A stretch of DNA of 64,000 nt, taken from NCBI GenBank assembly GCA_949361645.1, contig OX442418.1:6842372-6906371 (forward strand), in the 5' to 3' direction. Each line of letters begins with the position of its first letter. Position 1 is the first letter of the stretch. Of this stretch, positions 25,028 to 35,100 are shown piece by piece. The notes under the pieces were generated by a model, which did no database searches, was not told where the DNA came from, and worked only from the letters and a program-made list of their open reading frames with translations. This stretch comes from Spongilla lacustris (Eukaryota > Porifera > Demospongiae > Spongillida > Spongillidae). A program made the position numbers and the translations under genes.

Positions 25028-25944
25028 AAAAGAGATACACCCAAAGAAAAAGTCGAAGAGCGATGCAGAATGTGTGGCCGCTTCTTAGTGGAGGATAAAG
25101 GCAAGGAAAACATATAACTGCATTCAGTTTGCAGAGTATTTGCTCTCCAAATTCCTTATCAACACCTCCCTGGACACAATTAATGGCACCCACCCACCAT
25201 CCTTTTCTATCAGTGCAAACCAGTGATACCACAAACATGTTCCTTTTGAGTGGAAGGCCCACACAAAGTAATATAAAAATACATGTATAATTTTATATGC
25301 TGCATGTACATGTGTATGTGATAGTACTCAGATATGTCATCCAAAACCACCACATGCAGGCTGTCCAGCCAACAATAGTGCAGCTCAGATTTACCCCTGC
25401 CATGCAGACAGGCTTCTCAGCACAAGACCATATACTTGCCAGTACCAACAGTCCAGACGTACTGGGACCAACTTCAGTGTCCCTTGTGCCTGACAATTGT
25501 GCACCACTGAACCATTGGAATTACCATGTAGGGCACTGGCTGCATCGACATATCATACACTGGTTCATGGCTTCCAACTGCAGTAAGATCAAGTGTCCAT
25601 ACTGCATCTTGGCTCCTTCACCGCTGAAGCCTGCACCACCACTCATTCAGACCTTGCTAGTAGTACATTGCCAGCAAGCCTGTGGGAAGGAAATACGTGC
25701 TGGTGAGTACAGCACTCACAAGTGTGCAGAAGAACCTGGACCTTCAGACGCTGATGTGCAGACAGCATGTCACACTGGCTTCCACCAGCTCTCAACCGAT
25801 CGTCTGAGGGAGAAAGGAGTAGAGTCCATCCATACCAAGTTTGACTTCTTGCAACGTACGTACCATTCGATACATGACCCAGTTAGAAGACTGTCCTTGA
25901 TTATGAAGGAGCACGCCCAAATAAAGGCGGCTATAAGCAGATAA
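25028..25944 (+). pseudogene. RAG1 N-terminal-like zinc-binding protein, decayed
   Basis: Pieces in RAG1 order but in shifting frames: EERCRMCGRFLVEDKGK (25055-25108; RAG1 has CRICGNSF here); then DTINGTHPPSFS and, past a stop, HVPFEWKAHTK (to about 25267); after a possible intron, a RING-like core split over three frames with QCPLC (about 25468), PLELPCRAL (about 25513) and HWFMASNCSKIKCPYC (25560-25607); then LIQTLLVVHCQQACGKEI with YSTHKC (25635-25728), which matches the zinc finger after the RAG1 RING. The last open frame runs to 25944. There are at least three frameshifts and no DDE core. In RAG1 this region is a RING/zinc-finger module with ubiquitin-ligase and regulatory roles. A related RING protein from a Chapaev-type (N-RAG) element is the main alternative. 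Confidence 0.55.
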
Positions 25945-26220
25945 TGGAATCAGTTAGTACCTACTGTTATCTCTAAGATTTAGCTTGAATCAAAACTTTC
26001 TACCAGTCGGGAGCGTGGAAAACTTACTTCAAAGTGGAGAGGTAAAACTGTAACCCGAGAAATGCAGTGTATGTAGAAAGATGATGCTTCTTTGTTTCAA
26101 GGTGTTAAATGACGCTGGTATAATTCCTGTTTTTGTACAGGAGGCTCACGTTTCTTGGCTCTGGTTGCCTAGGACATTGCTAAGGGAATACGTAACCATT
26201 TCACAATATTTCAGGTTATA

Positions 26221-26259
26221 AACCTACTGTCCACAAAATATATGGCCGCAAACACCTGT

Positions 26260-26260
<1 letters not shown>
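26221..26260 (-). promoter_or_regulatory. Right terminal signal, heptamer-23-nonamer layout
   Basis: On the minus strand, CACAGGTG (26260-26253, one G more than the left heptamer) is followed by a 23-nt spacer (26252-26230) and CAGTAGGTT (26229-26221). Relative to the left end the spacer has a single 11-nt insertion, CATATATTTTG. Confidence 0.5.
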
Positions 26261-26301
<41 letters not shown>

Positions 26302-26822
26302 TGCGCGCGTGTGTGTGTGCGTGCGTGTTTGTCAGTGTTTTGGTTCATAAGTTCATTATATGCATGTATATATGTATTAATATGTATATGCGTGCATGTA
26401 TACATGTGTACACAACATATACATGTTTTTGGGCCCTTCCATAATGACCTTGTCAGGGTCTCAGATCAAGGTGCGCATATTCTAGATCACTGTTTCTATA
26501 TCAAGCATGCAGGATCTGTGCTTGACACATGACCAGATGGTTTAGTATTTAACATTCCTACTCACCCTAACACCACTCCACCATCTACTAAACCACACCA
26601 CACTCATCATGCACGCACAATGCACACACACTAATACACACACTAACACGCATACACATGTGTACACAACACATTTGTACAAAGTTCGCCAGGCTAAGTA
26701 GGTGTATGCACCCAGCCCCTAGCTCCTCAGCTACAATTGCTTCTGTCCAACACACTCAGTTGACTGATTGGCGAGAATAGGGGGCCAGAGCGAGAACCCC
26801 GGCCCCCTGAGCAGAACTTCGA

Positions 26823-27564
26823 ACACTGTTTTTCCACAATTGCTATCTAACTCCGTTGGCCTGTCATTCTCTGTGTAATCCAGCGAATTGCTTCTTCACC
26901 TTACCCCGATGCATAAGTCTTGTCAAAACACGTATTTTTACGACATAATATAAATATGTACCACGTGAGTGTATGACACCGCCTTCTATCCTCCGTTGTT
27001 CGTTCCCGTCCGGTTATTGTTTATCTCGTACCCACGCAATGTATATTTATAGCTACATACCCAGTGATGTAAGACGCGCGTGACGTCAGGTGCAACTCTT
27101 ATTCTGTACGTGATTTAGAATCCCTTGGGCTCTTAGTAGCGCCCTCGCTACCGCTTGGGACGCTAAAGCTCATATGTCTTATGAGATCTGCACTGAGCTG
27201 GTTCAATACTCATTTATTATAATAAATCAACTGAGAAACTGTCTCATTAACCTATGGCTGGCACAGTGTCACATAACCATGGCCTCAATGGAGGTTTGGC
27301 CCTTGATGTATGCTATGAACAATAGAAGTCAGGCAGTGTTTGGAATGCATTGAGTTTGTTCATTTAAACTAATCTGTTTGTTGTATTCATTAAACCAGGC
27401 CCACATGACATAACACTTGATACATGCACGTACACAAACTTACAGTGGGTTCTTTCCATTTGCCTAAGTATTTATTGAAATTATGTAATCACTTCATTCT
27501 GTAATACAGTATAAGCTTTTAAAACATTATTACTCTCAATCAACAAAAACAACTGTGAAAACAT
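26823..27564. other. No gene; 3' flank of the ankyrin-kinase gene
   Basis: Contains the presumed 3' UTR of the minus-strand kinase gene directly below its stop at 27565. No other structure noted. Confidence 0.4.
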
Positions 27565-29175
27565 TTAGACATTTGAAAGTCTTATCAGTACATCAGCAAT
27601 GTTTGGACGATGACTTGGATCTCTTGCTGTGCATTCCAATATAATTCTCTTCACACTTGGCCAGGACAGGTTTTGTATAAGGTGCTCCCTTCTTTGCACC
27701 TCAGGAAACTGGTTACATGACATTTCCAGAAGAAGAATGCCATAACTGAAGACATCCATTTTGGAAGATTGCAGCAAAGGATCAGCGCTCTCAGGAGCTG
27801 CGTATGTGGCACTGCCAGGGGCCACTGTGGTTACTAGTCGAGCAAAGTTGGATGAACCAAAGTCAGACAACTTGGCCTTCCACTTGTCATCACCTAGTGG
27901 CTCAAGAAGCACATTGCCGCTGCTTACATCTCTATGAATGATCGCATCTGGTTTCATTAAATGCAAATAATTCAGGGCTCTACCCACATCAGTGGCAATA
28001 CTAGATACTTGCTCGTGTGAAATAGTTAATTTTTTCATTTGTTTCTCTTCCAGCACTGCTCTTAAGGAGGTGTGCATCAGTTCTGTGAGGATAATGCACT
28101 CTGGATCCAGCGTCGCTCCAATGAATAGAGATATATTAGGATGACGTGCCAGTGCTGCTATATTCATTTCTCTTTTAAACAGTTGCTGATTGTGAGGTGA
28201 TAAAATTGCACCATGCAAGAGCTTAGCAGCTACTTCAAGTGTACAAAACCTTGCTATCTTCACCAAACCCCATCCTCCTCTGCCAAGTACTCTATCAGTT
28301 AAAATAATATCTTCTTTATTCACAACCCACGAAGGTGTATTGGCTTTATCAAGTTGTTCTTGTAGGAGTTTGCACTGAAAAGTCAAGTCTTGAATCTGTT
28401 GCTCAGTGACATTAGATATATGTGTACCTTCATGTAACACTGTAACAGTGTCTTCAGATTTTTTGATTCTTTCCACATAAGTAAAGACATTGGTATCAGC
28501 ACCACTAGCCTTCTTTTTCACTTCGTCATTTTCTGAAGCCCTCTTCTCAGCTATAACAGCTCTTGCCTCTGCTACAATTGATCGCCTTTCTTCCACATTT
28601 GCTTTCTTGCTAATGGCAATGACCCTCTCTTCAGCAATAGTGGCCCTTTTTTCTGCAGTTATAGCTCTTGCTTCGGTCACAGTGACTTGTTTTAAAGTGT
28701 CAGACAATCTCTGTTGTATAATACTATGCTCCTTTTCTATGAAACTGGACCTTTTTTCAGCTGCAATGGCTCTCCCCTCTGCAGCATGGGCTTGTTGTTC
28801 TGCTGAAGCAACCCTTACCTCCGTTGAAGTGGCCTTCTCTTCATAGAAAGTGGCTCTACTTTCTGAAGCAGTTTTGCTCTCTTCAGCACTAACTGCCCTC
28901 TTCTCAGCTGTAACAGCTCTCTCTTCAGCACTAACTGCCCTCTTCTCAGCTGTAACAGCTCTCTCTTCAGCATTTATAGCTGTCTTTTCAGAAATACTAG
29001 CTATTTCTTCAGCAGCAGTAGCTCTCTCTTCAGCAATAATGGCTCTTCTTTCAGCTGATTTTGCCCTTTCTTCCGCCATTGATATTCTGTTTTCAGTCAA
29101 AATTGATTTTAATTCAGCAGCAGTATGAATCTTCATTGATTGTGATTTTGCTTCCGTTGTAGATAGTACAGAGTT
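27565..29175 (-). CDS. Last exon: heptad coiled coil and kinase domain
   Basis: The acceptor CATTTAG precedes 29175 and the frame stays open for 536 codons. The first ~200 codons form AEERA/AEKRA heptads (for example [20 protein letters not shown], 28,890-29,060), a long continuous coiled coil expected to oligomerise. The kinase follows: glycine loop GRGGWG near 28,275-28,290, catalytic Lys in EVAAKLL near 28,225, HRDVSSGN near 27,920-27,940, DFG near 27,868, APE in YAAPES near 27,790 and DVFSYG near 27,755. All catalytic residues are present, so an active kinase is expected. HRDVSSGN and the DFGSSNF style fit the TKL group. The 3' end is at 27565 with SNV before the stop. Confidence 0.92.
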   Translation of the reverse strand, partial: NSVLSTTEAKSQSMKIHTAAELKSILTENRISMAEERAKSAERRAIIAEERATAAEEIASISEKTAINAEERAVTAEKRAVSAEERAVTAEKRAVSAEESKTASESRATFYEEKATSTEVRVASAEQQAHAAEGRAIAAEKRSSFIEKEHSIIQQRLSDTLKQVTVTEARAITAEKRATIAEERVIAISKKANVEERRSIVAEARAVIAEKRASENDEVKKKASGADTNVFTYVERIKKSEDTVTVLHEGTHISNVTEQQIQDLTFQCKLLQEQLDKANTPSWVVNKEDIILTDRVLGRGGWGLVKIARFCTLEVAAKLLHGAILSPHNQQLFKREMNIAALARHPNISLFIGATLDPECIILTELMHTSLRAVLEEKQMKKLTISHEQVSSIATDVGRALNYLHLMKPDAIIHRDVSSGNVLLEPLGDDKWKAKLSDFGSSNFARLVTTVAPGSATYAAPESADPLLQSSKMDVFSYGILLLEMSCNQFPEVQRREHLIQNLSWPSVKRIILECTARDPSHRPNIADVLIRLSNV

Positions 29176-32100
29176 CTAAATGTACATGTACATTTACATA
29201 TTATCATGCATACATAAAAACAAAGTACTACATGCAGCAATTATATGCAAAATCATAAATGTAATTATTAACAAAGCAGCGAGAAATAGATTGGTCATTT
29301 GTATTTTGTAGCACACTTGCAAATTTTTTTTTCATTGCCATCTTTTTGGTAGTGCTAATTCCATTTCTCTAAAGTACCCAAACATTACACTGCCCAGCCT
29401 CACTTTTGCAAATAATTGAGCAATGGCTTCTTGATATTTCATTACCATGATATCAATTGCTGTTTTTCCATTCTAGAAAATAGTGGAGGTATACATGTGT
29501 ATCATAGATCAAAATGAACATAAATGGCTGCAGAATAAATAATTCAACATGTTTTAGTGTACATCAAATTACATACAATCAGTAGTGCAGTCATGACACA
29601 TCTTGACATTGCATATTGACAAGAATACTAGAGGACTAACTGGTAACTGATAACTAGTAATGTTTTCTGATGCAATTACAGATAAAAATCAAATGGGAAA
29701 GTTTACGAGAAAAGGGACCTAGCGTTTATTATAAAAAAGCATAATAAAAATGCATTACGTTTGATTTGCTATAACTTCCGAACAGTTAACGTTATCACCT
29801 TCCTATTTTCAACACTTCATACTGCACCATTTCTCTATGGTAAAATACATTTTGGAGTCTTGCACTTGCTCCGTGTCAGTATTGCAACGTTCGATACCCC
29901 ACTGGGCTCAAACCCGCCATAACTTTCGGTAGGAGTAATCAATTCGCTTCAAATTCGGTTTATAGGTAGAGAGGTCCTATACCTATCGATTTGTTCTGTT
30001 CGTTGATTTTTATGCCATCCATTACGGAGATACAGTTGAACAAACTACGTGCCCATTTTCGCGCTCGATTCGCGCCAATGATTTGGGCAAATTGCGTTCC
30101 GCTCAATGTATGGGGAGGCGGGGATTATAACATTGGCGCGAATCAAGCGGGAAAACGTGCACGTAGTTTGTTCAACTGTATCTCCGTAACGGATGTCATA
30201 AAAATTAACGAACAAAACAAATCGATAGGTATAGGACCTCTCTACCTACAAACCGAATTTGAAGCGAATTGATTACTCCTACCGAAAGTTATGGCGGGTT
30301 TGAACCCAGTGGGGTATCAAACGTTGCAATACTGACACGGAGCAAGTGCAAGACTCCAAAATGTATTTTACCATAGAGAAATGGTGCAGTATGAAGTGTT
30401 GAAAATAGGAAGTTGGTAGCGTTAACTGTTCGGAAGTTATAGCAAATCAAACGTAATGCATTTTTATTATGCTTTTTTATAATAAACGCTAGGTCCCTTT
30501 TCTCGTAAACTTTCCCAAATGTTTCAAGAAAGCCATGTGCAAAGGTTCCTAATAAATGGAATCTAGTGCTCTAGTGTATAATCATGACAGATGTGATATT
30601 ATAATGTATAATGTTATTTGCATATTATAGTGTATTGTCACACAAAAATTCATCTGTGATCTGGCCGGATCACTTTTAGCAGCAGGCCAGATCAATTGTG
30701 GCTGCCAAAAGTGTTCCACCTCTGCCAAAAGTGATTTGGGTATCAGCAGGTATCGAGAGTTACGGTAGTACAATCAGGGCTGCCAAAGGTGGCCTATCTA
30801 TCAGGCTGGACCCTTGGCCTATCAGGCTGAACCCCTGGCCTGACAGGCCAGGCCATGCCCCCTCACAGCCTATCAGTGTTCAACTTGAGACAAATGGAAG
30901 ACCCATAGCAATGGAAGACAACACAGGAGTGGCTGTTTCACTGGTGTCAGAAAGAACTGGAAAGTAGCTTTAGCAGGAACTCCACTTAAAGCCCCCCTTG
31001 ATCCCCTAGACTTAGCCTGCTGAACAAATGCCTGTAGTCACATGGCTGCCCAGTATACTGACCAGCAGAAATGCTCACACTCTGTTGTTAAGGAACAGGA
31101 GAGACCAAGCCTTCTAGGGCTTGAGTGGCTGCATAGTATTCTGTTAGACTGGAAGTCAATTGAACAAGTGAGAGTGGAAATGAGCACCACGATGGAATAG
31201 CTCCTTCAAAAACATGGGGAAGCTTTTAGAGGTACATAGAATAATGCTGAACATCAAGGCTGAATTGAAGGTGATGAAGGAAGCAAAAACCCAGGTTTCG
31301 ATTCATTATCCTAGAGCAATCCACTTCACTCTAAAGGAATCAGTGAGGTGATTAGTAAAAAGGTTAGAGATAGTTGGAAATATGGATATATAAAAAAGAC
31401 CCTGTTATACAGTTATAGTTCTAAGTGCTGTGGCCTGTTTTTTTGTCAACCTCTGATGCAATGTATGTACATGTATTGCTGGTGGTCAACACAAATTGCT
31501 TCAAATGCCCTTGGTGGAGCTCACCATCTGACTGATGTGTTACCATATTCTGATGGTAGGTGAAGCAATACAAGCATGGGTAGCATCCTATTTCAATGTT
31601 CATATGCTTTATTTTGCACCCACTTAGCCACAGACCATCAGCTCCAGAGAGCTCATACATTCTAGTCAGGAACTAATAGTTCTCTTGACTGTGTATTGCC
31701 TGTTTGTATCTAACTTTGTTTTCTTTCTTTCGCTTCATTCCTTTCAGAGGTGCTATAGTATCTTAATAGTGGTCAAATGCTACGTGAAAGTTGGTAACTG
31801 TGTTACACCATAGATATTTGAATTACTGGATTGGCAACGCCCGTGAAAAATTCGTTCAATGCTCAACACGGTCACGTAATAAAAATTTATGGCTGAAGCT
31901 GATATTCTTGAACATCCCCTGCTCCAAGAAACTTCGGAACGACCTAAGATAGCTTTAAGGGAGGTGAATAAAGCTCGATGGTTTCAAAACACTGTTTAGA
32001 CAGGCCTCCACTCGATTTTTCTTGATGAACAAGACTGTTGAGAGCCTATCATTTTTCCTGGCATGTTGCCAAGACAAAACATCTTTCCAGCCATCTAACC

Positions 32101-35100
32101 ACTTCACTACACACAAAGCTTATAGCCAAACATGAAAATAGGAGCGTTAATACTGTCAGAAGCTAAAACCCCCACAAAACTGCCTCATAATCATGCTAAA
32201 ACCGCGACCTACGGTCCACTACTATGGGTCAAGCGTTTTTATTTTAAGCTTCAAAACTGGCCTACGACATGGGTAGCATGAGACAGCACCACAAGCAACT
32301 TTTGTTTTGCTTCTTACCAACGGCGTATTGCTACTAAAACCCCCAAACCACTCTTATATGCCATAACTTACATTGGTAACGAAGAGGTTAAGAATTAAAA
32401 TTGGGTACAAAGAACTAGATAAGAAGTCAAGTCAGTAATCTGAATAGGACTTTCGATGATCAAAACTAACAGACACCAACTTAAACGTCCAGAAAGATGA
32501 GAAACCAGAGTTCAAGAAACGGGCGTAAGCATGTCAAGCATATAGCGTGACGTCAATATGCAATACGCGTAGCGTTGCCAATCCAGTAATTCCATTATCT
32601 ATGGTTACACCTACTTCAAAGCGGCAAAACAAGCAGGTGCTATGGAAGACAGTATGTGTACATTGTAGGTACTTCCACAGTTACAATCTGAAAGCTCATT
32701 TTGAATGTGCGGCTTCTCACTGGCAGTGACCCAATCACACCAAAAAAACTGCCCTCTCCTGCATTGGGTTCAAAATTGAGAGTAAAATTTACGCCATCAT
32801 CACCATATCTTTGATTCCCTTCAAAGAGAACTTTTTAAACCAGATCAGGAATTTACATGTAGACCAAAGAATCTTCCCTAAGCTCCTAACCACAAGATAC
32901 GTGAGGAAATGAAAAAAGAACCCCCGTCCTTTCCAATTTTTCTCCCAGCATTTGTCTGCAGATATGACACATCCTTTCCTATCCTTTCCAGAGAAACCCC
33001 TGATGCTTTTAGCCACTTAGATAAGCAGTAGGTTAGTTGGGCACAATGCTTTACAATTTAAGAAGTCTGAATCTGTTCCATGGAATACATGTACAAGTAG
33101 CCACTGCCAGCTTTAGTCAATTGCAATGTTTGTGATGCCTGGCTACTGCAATACATGGATCTTCAATGAAGCTCGTTCTCTATTAGGGCAGATGGTACTC
33201 CTCAACTAACAATTAAAGCTTCTTGCTTTCTGCATCTCCAAACACCTTGTCTCAATAGTTCAGCTGTGGTCGGATGGTTCCACTATATTACGCTTTTAAC
33301 AGGTCTGGTCTTAAATAATGCTGCTTGTCCTTCCTTGCCAGCATGCCCTTCATAGCAAATGTCCACACACTAACCAGTAAGTTGTTCAGCAACAGTAATA
33401 ACACTGACGCCTGTTTCTGTAAGTACCAAGCAGCCATACTCTGAGCAGCAAGGACACATTGCATTGTACACAATTAGAAGGTCCTTTACGTAATTCAACA
33501 GAAGATAAGCTCACCAGAAAGCAAGTGACAATGCAGCACACAAATTTACTTTAATGTGTATCTTTTGTACGGCATGAATCATTCTTGTACCTTATCTTTT
33601 AATGTTCCGTCAGCATTATTTGATAAGAGAATTGCCACAACATCATGACAATCTTTTGCAGATGCAATGTGAAGAGGAGTGGAACCATCCTGGATGAATA
33701 ATTAAATTCAATGGTGGATGTATATACCCCTAATTGTAGCAGTATACGATAAGCTACTAAAACTTACTTGTACTTTCTGATGTGGGATTATTGGAGTTCA
33801 CATTGTTTGAACATATAGAAGAAAAGGCTAATTAAATACTTGCACATGTATCACAAGCCAGATGCCAAGCATATACAACACCTTTCCATCCATAATTTGT
33901 ACATGCATCACAGAGTAACAACCTTGAGGTAAGCAAGGAAATATTTCATGAAGTGGAAAAAACATGTACATGTATGCAAAATGTAGAATGCATTAACACT
34001 ATGACATTGTATAATTGAAAAATTGTCTATGTCTATGATCAATGTCTATCAAAATACAGTGTAGGCCAGGACTGACATACATGTAGTGTGTTCTTCTATG
34101 TACTGTATTGATGCATTAGCTCATCTAGAATATAATCTGTCGATGACCCAGACATACCTGTATCACACGTTATGCATACGACATCTATATAACAGGCAGA
34201 GGCCATATTTCATTTAAAATGGTTGCAAATGGTTGTTTGTAGTCAATTACCATTTACTATATTCTCTCTTTGCTATAGTTATTGCTATAAACTCCTTTTA
34301 GTACTTGCGTTTTTTTTCTTCATTAAATGCCACAATTGGTAACAAATGAAATGAAAATACAGTGGTTTAAAACCATAGCTGACCTGGACATTTTCAAATT
34401 ATATGACCAACTTGTTTGTATCCTGATTTATAATGAGGTGATTAAATAAATGTAAGTTATTAAATAAAGTTAATACGATAAAATCAAGACAGATTAATCA
34501 AGTTTAACAGATTTATATAAATTCCATTATTGTAATGAATTGATATGTATTAATGGCATATTATATTACACTAAACATACAAAAAGATGTAAGAATTAAA
34601 ATTTAGTAATTATCCCAGAATAGTTAATTAAATTCAAGGCAAAAAAATCAAGATTCTTTATACTTTATAATAAAAAAATACATTGGATAACTAACATAAT
34701 TGATAAGAAGTTCAGAAAGATAGATTCTAATAGGCTATCCTCAAGTGAAAGGCAACTACTTGATTCAGCCTGTTTTTTCCGACTTTTTCAATTCTTGCCT
34801 AAGACTAGTATACCGTGTCCGACGAAGCTTGTAAGATAACATAAATAGACCCTCATCTAAACTTATCTCTCTTCTAACCATTTCCTTGCGGAACAACTTG
34901 AGACCTACTGCAGCTACAGCCCTGTCATGTATGTAATTCTCCCTATGAAGCATGTATCCTAACAATTGAGTAGTTGTTATTTATTTGCATTTCTGCTTCC
35001 TCCTTCAATAGAGCAAACAAAGCATCTGTTCTCCTTTTGGAATGACGAGGGCTCAGTGCATCAAGTGAAGCAATTGTGCTGGTACTTGCTTCATCAATCT

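Larger units (their letters stand above)
24579..26260 (+). mobile_element. RAG-like, non-autonomous DNA transposon with RSS-like ends
   Basis: A 1,682-bp insertion absent from the otherwise matching left arm of the inverted duplication. Its ends are inverted repeats. Left: CACAGTG, then 12 nt, then CAGTAGGTT. Right (complement): CACAGGTG, then 23 nt, then CAGTAGGTT. Both spacers start TTTGCGGC and end TGGA, and the right one carries 11 extra nt. Inside is a decayed frame resembling the RAG1 zinc-binding N-terminal region. A target duplication cannot be judged because both flanks are TG repeats. RAG/Transib and Chapaev elements have CAC-starting termini; which superfamily this belongs to is an inference pending a transposase core, which is absent here. 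Confidence 0.6.

Noticed and set aside
24757..25262. Minus-strand frames of 118 and 79 codons in the RAG-like element
   Set aside because: No motif, and the second is antisense to the RAG1-like coding blocks.
25297..25944. 215-codon plus-strand frame as an intact gene
   Set aside because: The RING-like Cys pairs needed upstream lie in the other two frames, so this frame is only part of a frameshifted pseudogene.
28490..29128. Two plus-strand Ala/Ser/Leu-rich frames opposite the coiled coil
   Set aside because: Shadows of the minus-strand heptad repeat, whose 21-bp unit keeps the opposite strand open.
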